A DNA stretch of 64,000 nt from JBARKJ01 sp963698885 (GTDB lineage Bacteria; Nitrospirota; JACRHJ01). The stretch covers positions 1 to 64,000 of the forward strand of contig CAVOSJ010000004.1 in the NCBI GenBank assembly GCA_963698885.1, in the 5' to 3' direction. Positions 1-8,333 of the stretch are shown one piece after another. A program made the translations under genes and the position numbers. How positions within the stretch are numbered: position 1 is the first letter of the stretch; each line of letters opens with the position of its first letter. The notes under the pieces are model-generated. The model was not told the DNA's origin. It saw only the letters and a list, made by a program, of their open reading frames with translations, and searched no databases.

Positions 1-2
1 TA

Positions 3-708
3 TTACTCCCCCAGATACGCCTTCCGCACCTTCTCGTTCTCAAGCAGTTCCTTGGCCGGGCCTTCCAGCGTTATCTTCCCCGTCTCAAGGACGTAGGCCC
101 GGTCGGCAAGGTTCAACGCCGCCTTCGCGTTCTGCTCCACTAAGAGCACCGTCACGCCGCGCTGGTTGATGTCTTTTATGATCTTGAAAATTTTGGTTAC
201 GATTATCGGCGCGAGGCCCAGCGACGGTTCATCGAGCAGCAGCAACCGGGGGGAGGACATCAGCGCGCGGCCTATCGCAAGCATCTGCTGTTCGCCGCCG
301 GACAGGGTCCCGCCCTGCTGGGATTGCCGCTCAGCTAACACCGGGAAGAGGTCATAGACCTCTCTTAAATTTTTCTCCGCGAGCGCTTTGTCCTTCACCG
401 TGTAAGCGCCCATTTCCAGGTTTTCCTTGACGCTTAAGCGGGAGAATATCCTGCGGCCTTCCGGGACCTGGGACAGCCCCAGTTTCACTATCTCGTGAGG
501 GGGCAGTCCGTCTATCCTTTTTCCGTTATACGATGATGCTCCCGCCGCCGGTTTTATTCACGCCGGAGATGGTCATAAGCGTGGTGGTTTTCCCTGCTCC
601 GTTCGCGCCGAGCAGCGAGACTATCTCCCCTTCGTTGACCGTGAGCGACACGCCTTTAAGCGCCTCTATCGGCCCGTAGAACGCGCGCACGCCGTCAAGC
701 TTAAGCAT
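3..708 (-). CDS. livF: Branched-chain amino acid ABC transporter ATPase LivF (frameshifted)
   Basis: This is one of two ATPases of a high-affinity branched-chain amino acid (Liv/HAAT) importer, acting on the cytoplasmic face of the inner membrane. The N-terminal part (526-708) holds Walker A GANGAGKTT. The C-terminal part (3-488) holds QVPEGRRIF, the signature LSGGEQQMLAIGRAL and Walker B LLLLDEP. The two parts are in different frames. The other frame reads YNGKRIDGLPPHEIVKLGL just upstream of the second part, so one extra base near 525-530 explains the break. Removing it gives 234 residues, the normal LivF length. The start ATG overlaps the end of livG by 8 bases. The permease and binding-protein genes are not in the window. 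Confidence 0.9.
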
Positions 709-1477
709 CGCCCGCCTCTTTGCCGAGATACGCCTCTATGACCTTTGGGTCGTTCTGGATCTGGGCGGGAAGCCCTTCGGCAATCTTCACCCCGTGGTCC
801 AGCACCACGACCTTGTCCGATATCCCCATCACCACCTTCATGTCGTGCTCGATTAAAAGGATGGCGACGCCCATATCCCGGATGCGCCCGATAAGCCCTA
901 TCAGCTCCGCGCTCTCCTGCGGGTTCATGCCCGCCGCGGGCTCGTCCAGGAGAAGGAGCTTGGGCCTGGCCGCGAGGGCGCGCGCAATCTCCAGCCGCCG
1001 CTGGTATCCGTACGGCAGGTTCCTGGCCCACTCGTCTTTTGCGTCCAGAAGCCCCACGAACTGGAGGATATTCAGGGCGTTCTCGACCATCTCCCGCTCC
1101 TCCGCGCGCACGCCCGGCGTCCGGAGGAGTGCGCCTATCACGCCGGATTTCGTCCGGCAGTGCTGGCCTACCAGGACATTCTCCATCGCGGTCATCTCGC
1201 CGAACAGCCGGATGTTCTGGAACGTGCGGGCCATGCCCAGCGCGGTAATCCTGTGGGGCGGCAAGGCGGTAATGTCTTTAGTCTCGAACGTGACGGTTCC
1301 GGTGGTCGGGGGGGCGACGCCTGTGACGCAGTTAAAGAAAGTCGTCTTGCCCGCGCCGTTGGGGCCGATAAGTCCGACGATCTCTTTGTGCCCGATGCAC
1401 AGATGTATGTCTTCGATGGCGCGCAGGCCCCCGAAAGTCTTGGTAAGGCTGGCGGCATTCAGAAGACAGTCGTTCAT
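701..1477 (-). CDS. livG: Branched-chain amino acid ABC transporter ATPase LivG
   Basis: This 258-residue intact gene is the partner ATPase to LivF. It shows Walker A GPNGAGKTT near residue 38, the LivG-type long insertion before the signature, a signature-like region LPYGYQRRLEIARAL, Walker B LLLLDEPAAGMNP and the H-loop LLIEHDM. GMNPQES after Walker B is typical of LivG rather than LivF. It overlaps livF by 8 bases, so the two are translationally coupled, and it starts only 7 bases after the purN stop. Its place behind two purine genes suggests read-through from the upstream operon. No substrate-binding protein is visible, so transport of amino acids rather than another HAAT substrate is inferred. 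Confidence 0.95.
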   Translation of the reverse strand: MNDCLLNAASLTKTFGGLRAIEDIHLCIGHKEIVGLIGPNGAGKTTFFNCVTGVAPPTTGTVTFETKDITALPPHRITALGMARTFQNIRLFGEMTAMENVLVGQHCRTKSGVIGALLRTPGVRAEEREMVENALNILQFVGLLDAKDEWARNLPYGYQRRLEIARALAARPKLLLLDEPAAGMNPQESAELIGLIGRIRDMGVAILLIEHDMKVVMGISDKVVVLDHGVKIAEGLPAQIQNDPKVIEAYLGKEAGDA

Positions 1478-1484
1478 TGTGGGG

Positions 1485-2147
1485 CTATTCTTTTACGGGA
1501 GGGTTGACGAGGAATTCGTCCGGGATTTCAGGCCCATTTTTTATTACCACTCTGCGGCCGTCCACTTCGATTTTCCCCTCGGCGAAAAGCCTTACCGCCT
1601 CCGGGTATATCCTGTGCTCCTGCTTCAGTATCCTTGCGGAGAGCGCGTCTTCGGTGTCGCCTGGGAATACCGGCACGACCGCCTGGATAATTATGGGGCC
1701 GGTGTCCATCCCCGTATCGACAAAATGCACGGTGCATCCGGAAAATTTTGCGCCGTACCTGATGGCCTTCCTCTGGACGTGCAGGCCGGGGAACGACGGC
1801 AGGAGCGCGGGGTGTATGTTCATCATTTTATTTTTGTACGCCTCGACGAGCGCAGGAGAAACAAGCCGCATAAATCCCGCGAGCAGGACCAGCCCCGCGT
1901 CATATTTGCGCAGGACTTCGATTATTTTTTCGTCATACTCCGCGCGGTCCTTGCTAGCTTTCGGGTCTATGAACTCAGCCGCGATGCCGTTTTCCTTAGC
2001 GCGCGTCAGGGCGTAAGCGTCCGCCTGGTCGCTGATGCATACGGCGAACTCGGCGTTTATTTTTCCGGCCTTCACGGCGTCGATTATAGCCTGGAAGTTC
2101 GAGCCGCGCCCGGAGGCCAGGACGCCTATTTTAAGCCTCTCAGTCAA
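1485..2147 (-). CDS. purN: Phosphoribosylglycinamide formyltransferase PurN
   Basis: PurN transfers a formyl group from 10-formyl-tetrahydrofolate to GAR in de novo purine synthesis. The 220-residue product begins with KIGVLASGRGSNFQAIIDA, the classic PurN phosphate-binding start, and has HPALLPSFPG and GCTVHFVDTGMDTGPII, which carry the catalytic Asn-His-Asp region of the family. The start overlaps the purM stop by 8 bases, a common purM-purN coupling. The C-terminus continues normally to residue 220, slightly longer than the roughly 200-212 residues usual for the family. Confidence 0.96.
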   Translation of the reverse strand: MTERLKIGVLASGRGSNFQAIIDAVKAGKINAEFAVCISDQADAYALTRAKENGIAAEFIDPKASKDRAEYDEKIIEVLRKYDAGLVLLAGFMRLVSPALVEAYKNKMMNIHPALLPSFPGLHVQRKAIRYGAKFSGCTVHFVDTGMDTGPIIIQAVVPVFPGDTEDALSARILKQEHRIYPEAVRLFAEGKIEVDGRRVVIKNGPEIPDEFLVNPPVKE

Positions 2148-3171
2148 CGTACTCGACGCCCTTTTCGCCGGAGACTATATCGCCGATAATGTATGCCTTC
2201 TCGCCGAGAGCTTCCGCTTTCCTGGCAAAAGAATCCGCCTCTTCCGCGCCGAGAACGGCAATCAGGCCGATGCCCATATTGAAATCGCGGAGCATCTCCG
2301 CTTCATCGATGCGGCCCTTCTCCTGAATGAATTTAAATACGGGCAGGATTTCCCAGCTCCCTTTGCGGACGCGCGCCCGGCAGCCCTGCGGGAATACCCT
2401 GGGAAGGTTCTCCGTGATCCCGCCGCCGGTGATATGGGCCAGCCCCTTCACGCCGAATTCGCCTAAGAGCGCCATCATGTTTTTGACGTATATCCTGGTC
2501 GGGGTAAGAAGTTCGTCCGCGACAGTCTTGTTCAAGTTCGGGCACGTGCGAATCAATCTTCAGCCCCGCCGCGTCGAAGAAGACCTTCCGCGCGAGCGAG
2601 TAGCCGTTCGAGTGCAGGCCCGATGACGCGAGGCCAACTAACATATCGCCCGGCTTGATTTTGCTCCCGTCGATAATTTTTGATTTTTCGGCTATCCCGA
2701 CCGCGAACCCGGCAAGTCGTACTCGCCCTCGGCGTAGAAACCCGGCATCTCCGCCGTCTCTCCGCCAATGAGCGCGCACCCGGCCTGCCTGCATCCCTCG
2801 GCAATACCCGAGACGACTTTCGAATGCCTTTCCGGATCAAGTTTCCCGCATGCGAAATAATCGAGGAAGAATAGCGGCTCAGCTCCCGTGACGAGTATGT
2901 CGTTCACGGACATGGCGACAAGGTCGATGCCCACGGTGTCGTGCCTGTCCGCCATGAACGCGGCCCGAAGCTTCGTCCCGACGCCGTCCGTGCCGGAGAC
3001 CAGGACCGGCTCTTTATACCCGCCCTTGAGCCCGAACAGCCCGCCGAAACCGCCGATGTCCGTCAGCACCTCCGGCCGGAAAGTGGACTTCACGAACGGC
3101 TTTATCATCTCCACGAATTTGTTCCCGGCGTCTATGTCCACGCCCGCGGATTTATATGTCAGTTTTTCCAT
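2140..3171 (-). CDS. purM: Phosphoribosylformylglycinamidine cyclo-ligase PurM (two frameshifts)
   Basis: PurM makes AIR from FGAM with ATP in purine synthesis. The N-terminus reads KLTYKSAGVDIDAGNKFVE and carries VSGTDGVGTKL and GGETAEMPGFY, all PurM hallmarks. The frame breaks near 2711-2716, where one base seems missing: YDL should run into AGFAVGIAEKSKIIDG. It breaks again near 2530-2540, where one base seems added: VPEL should run into NKTVADELLTPTRIYV. The two shifts cancel, and the whole span equals 343 codons plus stop, the normal PurM length. The last third, including HITGGGITENLPRV, is intact. The start ATG is fixed by homology and lies only 6 bases after a TATAAT box. Confidence 0.93.
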
Positions 3172-3177
3172 TGCTTC

Positions 3178-3205
3178 ATTATAGATAAAAAAATTTTAAG
3201 TTCAA
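3178..3205 (-). promoter_or_regulatory. Candidate purM promoter, leaderless type
   Basis: On the minus strand TTGAAC (3200-3205), a 16-base spacer and a perfect TATAAT (3178-3183) lie directly before the purM ATG at 3171. Only 6 bases separate the -10 box from the start codon, and they hold no ribosome binding site. If this promoter is used, the mRNA would start at or within a base or two of the ATG. The -35 box overlaps the stop codon of the upstream radical SAM gene. Confidence 0.6.
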
Positions 3206-4198
3206 GGAAGTATTTTAAAAGTTCCCGGCGCGGCGTCGCCCGGCGATATTAAGGCTTCTCTTCCCGTCGCCGCCTTTATTTTCCTGATATTCTCGCCGCC
3301 AATGCCTTTATAAATACTCAGCTCCCTCGAATTTACTATAAACTGCGGCGCATCGCCTTCGAAACCTTCCAGCGCCTTCAGCATTTTCTTCAGCGCGATA
3401 TTCGATTTTACCAGGTGTCCGAACGAGGGATGGTACGGCCCGGCCAGGAGCGATTTTTCCAGTTCCTCGCCCGGCTGGAGGCCCAGGCGTATCACCCTTA
3501 TCCCCGCCGCCTCGAAAATTTCCAAAGCCTCCGCGCAAAGCTCCACCGCCTCGTCCAGCGTCAGGGGCGCTGTACTCGCCCCGCCGCCACGTATCCGCAA
3601 GTTCCGAGCCCTCCACTACCAGCGCGGGGTATATCCGCACGAAGTGAGGCGTGAGCCTCGCCGTGCCTGATACCGTCTCCAAAAATTTTTCTTTGCTGTC
3701 CCCCGGAAGTCCCGCCATCAGCTGGATTCCCAGTTCCAGCCCCGCGTCCTTCACCGTCCGTGCGGCGAGTGCCGCGTCACCTGCGGTATGTCCGCGCCCG
3801 GATTTTTTCAGCACGCCGTCGTCAAGGGACTGCACCCCCAGCTCCACCGTCCGCACGCCGCGCTCTTTAAGGAACCGCGCCACTCTCTCGTCCATCTCGT
3901 CCGGCCTCGTGGAGAGCCGGATGCCTGACGCCCGCTTTTCGGCCATGAAGCGCTGGGCGATCGATAAATATTTTTCCTGTTCGGCAAGCGGTATCGCGGT
4001 GAACGTGCCGCCGTAAAATGCGACTACGGCTTCGGGCCTATCAAGAGAGAGGGAGCCGTCCAGGTAACTTGCAACTTCTTCGGGAGACGGGGCGTGAGAT
4101 GCGCCTGAGATATTTTTCTGGTTGCAGAAAACGCAGAGGTGGGGGCATCCCATATGCGGGATGAAAACAGGGACTATAAACTCCTTGCGGGAAGACAT
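3202..4198 (-). CDS. Radical SAM protein, Elp3-like without acetyltransferase domain (frameshifted)
   Basis: The N-terminus VFIPHMGCPHLCVFCNQK carries the CxxxCxxC that binds the [4Fe-4S] cluster of radical SAM enzymes. FYGGTFTAIP, IRLSTRPD and TVELGVQSLDDGVL follow, as in the Elp3/coproporphyrinogen-oxidase-like group (COG1243 type). The frame breaks near 3565-3575: GEYS in one frame continues as APLTLDEAVELCAEAL in the next, so one base appears extra. The repaired protein is about 331 residues. The Elp3 acetyltransferase domain is absent, so a role like eukaryotic tRNA wobble-uridine modification is not assured. A gene of this type beside rnc is, as I recall, common in deltaproteobacteria; its substrate is unknown to me. 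Confidence 0.82.
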
Positions 4199-4273
4199 AT
4201 GGTCTTAACGGCCGGATTATTTGCCTAAAAACAGGCGGATTTTAAACTATCATTATGAAGAGAAAAACGGGGC

Positions 4274-4969
4274 TCAGTTTTTAAGGGTTTCCAGCGCGAC
4301 CTGCGCCGCGTGCTGCTCGGCCTCTTTCTTGGTCTTGCCGCTGCCCTTGCCAAGCGGCCGTCCCAGGGCCTCTATCTCCACCTCGAAGGTCTTCTGGTGG
4401 TCCGGCCCGGTCTCGTTCACTACGGTATATTTCGGCAGCTCGCCGAACCTGCTCTGGCAGGCCTCCTGCAGCTCCGTCTTGTAATCGTACACCATGCCGC
4501 CGGCGACCATCGCCTTTATGTCTTTCTCGAAGTTGTTGCGGATGAAATGATATGCCTCGTCCAGCCCGGCGTCCAGGTAAACGGCGGCGATAATAGCCTC
4601 CACCGCGTTGGCCAGAAGAGAGGGCTTCTCGCGTCCGCCGGTCTGCTCCTCGCCTTTTCCCAGGAGCAGGTACTCCCCAAGCCCCAGCCTTGTCGCTACC
4701 TTGAAGAGGTTCGGCTCGCTCACCACCACCGCTCGAAGCTTCGAGAGGTCGCCCTCCGGGGAGTCCGGGCAGAGCTTCATGATGAAATCGCTGATTATGA
4801 AATCGAGGACGGTGTCGCCAAGGAACTCCAGGCGTTCGTTATGCCCGGCCATTCCAAGGCGGTTCTCGTTGGCGTACGACTTGTGGGTCAACGCCTGGAT
4901 AAGGAGGGACGTCTGGTGGAATTTATATTCCAGGCGCTTTTCCAGCTCGGGGACTTTCTCGTAAATCAC
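4274..4969 (-). CDS. rnc: Ribonuclease III
   Basis: RNase III cuts double-stranded RNA, notably the stems that flank 16S and 23S in rRNA precursors. Such stems are visible in this window around the rRNA operon. The 231-residue protein has the catalytic signature HNERLEFLGDTVLDF near residue 42, the second acidic site NAVEAIIAAVYLDAG near residue 115, and a C-terminal double-stranded RNA-binding domain ending in GSGKTKKEAEQHAAQVAL. It starts 6 bases past the fabF stop, so it is likely co-transcribed with the fab genes, a common arrangement. Confidence 0.97.
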   Translation of the reverse strand: MIYEKVPELEKRLEYKFHQTSLLIQALTHKSYANENRLGMAGHNERLEFLGDTVLDFIISDFIMKLCPDSPEGDLSKLRAVVVSEPNLFKVATRLGLGEYLLLGKGEEQTGGREKPSLLANAVEAIIAAVYLDAGLDEAYHFIRNNFEKDIKAMVAGGMVYDYKTELQEACQSRFGELPKYTVVNETGPDHQKTFEVEIEALGRPLGKGSGKTKKEAEQHAAQVALETLKN

Positions 4970-4974
4970 CCGGA

Positions 4975-6219
4975 CTAACCCGTGAACTTCTTGAAGATAA
5001 GACAGCCGTTGGTGCCGCCGAACCCGAAAGAGTTAGACAGCGCGGCCTGTACTTCCATATCCCGCGCCGTGTTCGGGACGTAGTCCAGGTCGCACAGCGG
5101 GTCAGGGGTCTCGTAGTTTATGGTTGGAGGTATCTTCCCTTCCATTATGGTCTTCACGGCGACTATCGCCTCCACGCCGCCCGCCGCGCCGAGCAGATGG
5201 CCCGTCATGGACTTGGTCGAGCTTACCGGCACCTTGTACGCCCGGTCTCCCAGCGACGATTTTATGGCCATCGTTTCGAACTCGTCGTTGAACTTGGTGG
5301 AGGTGCCGTGGGCGTTGACGTAGCTTATATCTTCCGGGTTAATCCCGGCGTCCTTCATCGCCATTTTGATGCACCTCGCCGCGCCTTCGCCGTTCGGGGC
5401 CGGCGCGGTAAGATGATAGGCGTCTCCGGAGAGGCCGTATCCGGCAAGCTCCGCCAGGATATTGGCCCCTCTGGCCTTGGCATGCTCCAGTTCTTCGAGC
5501 ACCATAAGCCCCGCGCCCTCGCCCATGATAAACCCGTCCCTGTCAAGGTCGAAGGGGCGGCTCGCCCGCTCTGGCTCGTCGTTCCTTGTGGAAAGGGCTT
5601 TCATCGCGTTGAACCCGCCTATGCCCATCGGCGTGACGCAGGCCTCGGTGCCGCCGGCTATCATGGCGTCCGCGTCGCCGCGCTGGATGATTTTAAACGC
5701 GTCGCCTATGTTGTGCGTGCCGGTTGCGCAGGCGGTGACGACTGCGGAGTTCGGCCCTTTGGCGCCGAAGATAATGGATATATGTCCGGATGCGAGGTTC
5801 ACGATGAGCATCGGGATGAAGAACGGGGTAATTTTCCTGGGCCCCTTCTCCAGCGTTATGGCATGGTATTTTTCGATGGCGATAAGGCCGCCCATGCCGG
5901 AGCCGACCATTACGCCGACACGCTCCGCATTGGCCTCGGTGACCTGCAGCCCCGACTGTTCCATCGCCATCCTCGAAGCCGCGATAGCAAGATGGATGAA
6001 ACGGTCCATCTTCTTTATCTCTTTGGCTTCGATATAGAGCGCGGGGTCGAACCCCTTCACTTCCCCCGCGATCTTGGTGGCGAAAGCCGCGGCGTCAAAC
6101 TGGGTTATGAGGCCGACGCCGCTTTTCCCTTCCAGCATTGCCGACCATGTCTCATCGACCCCGATGCCGAGCGGAGTTACCGCGCCCATGCCAGTTACAA
6201 CTACCCTTCTCTTCTCCAA
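4975..6219 (-). CDS. fabF: 3-oxoacyl-[acyl-carrier-protein] synthase II
   Basis: FabF elongates fatty acids by condensing malonyl-ACP with acyl-ACP. The 414-residue protein starts with RRVVVTGMGAVTPLG. It carries the catalytic Cys in VVTACATGTHN (about residue 164), and the two catalytic His in NAHGTSTKFND and SMTGHLLGAAG. The terminal SFGFGGTNG loop is intact. It follows acpP by 33 bases, the standard acpP-fabF order, and precedes rnc. Nothing looks unusual in its length or motifs. Confidence 0.98.
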   Translation of the reverse strand: MEKRRVVVTGMGAVTPLGIGVDETWSAMLEGKSGVGLITQFDAAAFATKIAGEVKGFDPALYIEAKEIKKMDRFIHLAIAASRMAMEQSGLQVTEANAERVGVMVGSGMGGLIAIEKYHAITLEKGPRKITPFFIPMLIVNLASGHISIIFGAKGPNSAVVTACATGTHNIGDAFKIIQRGDADAMIAGGTEACVTPMGIGGFNAMKALSTRNDEPERASRPFDLDRDGFIMGEGAGLMVLEELEHAKARGANILAELAGYGLSGDAYHLTAPAPNGEGAARCIKMAMKDAGINPEDISYVNAHGTSTKFNDEFETMAIKSSLGDRAYKVPVSSTKSMTGHLLGAAGGVEAIVAVKTIMEGKIPPTINYETPDPLCDLDYVPNTARDMEVQAALSNSFGFGGTNGCLIFKKFTG

Positions 6220-6252
6220 AAATAATCTCCGTAATTATTAGCTGGGGCGTTT

Positions 6253-6483
6253 TTAGACCTTGCCCGTGATGTAGTCTATCGCGTTCTGGACGGTAGCTAT
6301 CTTCTCCGCCTCTTCTTCGGGTATCTCGATCCCGAACTCTTCCTCGAAAGCCATAATCAGCTCAACCGTATCGAGAGAGTCCGCGCCGAGGTCGTCGATA
6401 AAGGATGCCTGGGAAGTTACCTCGCCCTCTTCGACACCGAGCTGCTCGGCTATTATCTTCTTAACTTTTGCGTCAACTGACAT
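6253..6483 (-). CDS. acpP: Acyl carrier protein
   Basis: This 76-residue acidic protein carries growing acyl chains on a phosphopantetheine arm. The modified Ser36 sits in DDLGADSLDTVEL, the universal ACP motif, followed by EEFGIEIPEEEAEKI. The ATG is preceded by a very strong ribosome binding site, GGAGGTGAG, in keeping with the high expression usual for acpP. It lies between fabG and fabF. Confidence 0.98.
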   Translation of the reverse strand: MSVDAKVKKIIAEQLGVEEGEVTSQASFIDDLGADSLDTVELIMAFEEEFGIEIPEEEAEKIATVQNAIDYITGKV

Positions 6484-6561
6484 TATCTCACCTCCGTATT
6501 AATTAGCAATTTCAAAGTAACTACAGGTAAAAAAACAGGTGTTGATCCCTTAACCCCGGTT

Positions 6562-7302
6562 TCACATATACATCCCGCCGTTGACATGGATAACCTGGCC
6601 CGTAATGTACGACGCCGCGCCGGAGGCCAGAAACTTCACCGCCGCCGCCACGTCCTCCGCCGTCCCAAGCCTTGTCAGCGGTATCTGCTTTATAAGCTCT
6701 TCGCGCACCTTCTCCGACAGGGCCTGCGTCATCGCGGTGTCTATAAAACCGGGCGCCACGGCGTTCGCCGTAATATTGCGGGAGGCGTACTCCCTCGCGA
6801 TGGTCTTCGTAAGGCCTATAAGACCCGCCTTCGACGCGACATAGTTGGCCTGGCCCGCGTTCCCCATGGCGCCTACGATGGACGCGATGTTTATTATCGT
6901 CCCGCTACGCGCTTTGGACATGTGCTTTATCGCCGCCTTCGCGCAGTTAAACGATCCTTTCAGGTTAACGTCGATTACCAGGTCCCACTCCTCTTCCTTC
7001 ATGCGTATTATGAGGTTGTCGCGGGTAATGCCCGCGTTGTTCACCAGCACGTCCAGCTTGCCGAGCTTTGCCGCGGCCTCGTCCACCATTGCCGTCGCAG
7101 AAGCCCCGTCCGCGACGTTGCCCGTGATGGAGAACGCCCTTACGCCCAGGGCTTCAATCTCTTTTGCGGCTTCGGCTGCCTTCTCGCCGTTCACGTCCGA
7201 AATGGCTACGTCCGCCCCGGCCTTAGCTAACGCCAAGGCTATGGCCTTCCCTATGCCCTGCGCGGCCCCGGTAACGAGCGCCGTCTTGCCCTGTAAGTGC
7301 AT
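6562..7302 (-). CDS. fabG: 3-oxoacyl-[acyl-carrier-protein] reductase
   Basis: FabG reduces 3-oxoacyl-ACP with NADPH in fatty acid elongation. The 246-residue short-chain dehydrogenase has the cofactor motif TGAAQGIG near residue 12, the NNAG motif, the catalytic Ser in NIASIVGAMGNAG, and the YxxxK pair in YVASKAG. The C-terminus YITGQVIHVNGGMYM is typical of FabG. The ATG is preceded by TTTTGGAGGCAT, a good ribosome binding site. A consensus-like promoter lies just upstream, so fabG-acpP-fabF may be transcribed from its own start as well as from the fab block upstream. Confidence 0.97.
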   Translation of the reverse strand: MHLQGKTALVTGAAQGIGKAIALALAKAGADVAISDVNGEKAAEAAKEIEALGVRAFSITGNVADGASATAMVDEAAAKLGKLDVLVNNAGITRDNLIIRMKEEEWDLVIDVNLKGSFNCAKAAIKHMSKARSGTIINIASIVGAMGNAGQANYVASKAGLIGLTKTIAREYASRNITANAVAPGFIDTAMTQALSEKVREELIKQIPLTRLGTAEDVAAAVKFLASGAASYITGQVIHVNGGMYM

Positions 7303-7325
7303 ATGCCTCCAAAAGTAGCAGTCAG

Positions 7326-7353
7326 ATTATAAAAATACTCGTTTAAAAGTCAA
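7326..7353 (-). promoter_or_regulatory. Candidate promoter for fabG-acpP-fabF
   Basis: On the minus strand TTGACT (7348-7353), a 16-base spacer and TATAAT (7326-7331) lie just past the end of fabD, giving a leader of about 18 bases that contains the fabG ribosome binding site. It would allow separate expression of fabG-acpP-fabF. Confidence 0.6.
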
Positions 7354-7354
7354 G

Positions 7355-8333
7355 TTAATTCTTGGGAGCTACCCTGCAGCCGATGCTTAAGTAATCGAGG
7401 GTGGTGTTGAGGGAAACAGCATCTTCCACATGCCTTATCTCGGCTTCTTTCGTAATCCTTTTGACAAGCCCGGAGAGCACCTTGCCCGGCCCGACTTCGA
7501 TCAGCGTATCGGCCCCGTATCTAATCAGGGAGTTAACGCAGTCCTCCCATAGGAGCGGCATCGTAAGCTGCTTAACCAGCGCCTCTTCCACATCCCCCGC
7601 CTTCTGGATTAACCTGCCTGATGCGTTGGAGGCGACCGGGTAATCGAGGTCCCTGATGCCCGCGTCTTTAAGCACGCTTTTAAGCCCTTCAGCCGCCGGC
7701 GCCATAAGCGGGCAGTGCGAAGGGACGCTCACTGCAAGCGGGATAACTTTCTTCGCGCCCATCGCCTGACAAAGCTCCGACGCCTTTTCCACCGCCGCCC
7801 TCTCCCCGGCTATTACCACCTGGCCGGGAGAGTTGTAGTTTGCCGGCGCGACTACGCCGATGAGACGACGCCTCGGCGCAGGCTTCCCTTATCTTTTCCG
7901 CATCGAGGCCCAGGACCGCCGCCATGAGGCCCTTTCCCTCGGGCACGGCCTCCTGCATGTATTTCCCGCGCTTTTTGGCTATCGCCGCCGCCTGTCCGGC
8001 TGTAAGGCCCCCTGCCGCCGCGACCGCCGTCAGCTCGCCCAGAGAATGCCCCGCCGCCGCGACCGGTTTTATGTGCATTGCGCCAAGTACGGCCAGGACC
8101 GCCAGGCTCGCCGTGAGTATCGCGGGCTGGGTGTTCTCCGTCCGGTTCAGTTCGCCCTCAGGCCCTTCGAAACAAAGCTTAGCCAGGTCCACGCCGGTAG
8201 CGCTCGACGCCTCGTCAAAAATTGCCCGCGCCTCGGGGTATTCGTTATACAGGCCCTTCCCCATCCCGACGTACTGCGAGCCCTGGCCGGGGAATATGAA
8301 AGCTGGACCCTTAAGCCGGTCAACCGGTGCCAT
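7355..8333 (-). CDS. fabD: Malonyl-CoA:ACP transacylase FabD (frameshifted)
   Basis: FabD loads malonyl groups from CoA onto ACP. The N-terminal part shows FIFPGQGSQYVGMG and the nucleophile motif AAGHSLGELTAV. The second part shows APANYNSPGQVVIAG, the catalytic His in SVPSHCPLMAPA and EVGPGKVLSGL. The frame breaks near 7860-7866: EASS in one frame continues as IGVVAPANYNSPGQ in the next, one base being extra. The repaired length of about 325 residues is somewhat longer than typical FabD. The ATG shares a base with the etfA stop codon (TGATG). Because FabD is normally essential, a sequence error is more likely than a real mutation. Confidence 0.93.

Noticed and set aside
720..2189. Long plus-strand open frame (489 codons) across livG and purN
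   Set aside because: It is antisense to two clear genes and arises from their GC-rich third positions; its translation has no domain and is rich in Ser, Arg and Pro.
2140..3171. Programmed frameshifting in purM and the other broken genes
   Set aside because: The break sites lack a shared slippery heptamer or stop-codon context, differ in direction, and occur in genes not known to use recoding.
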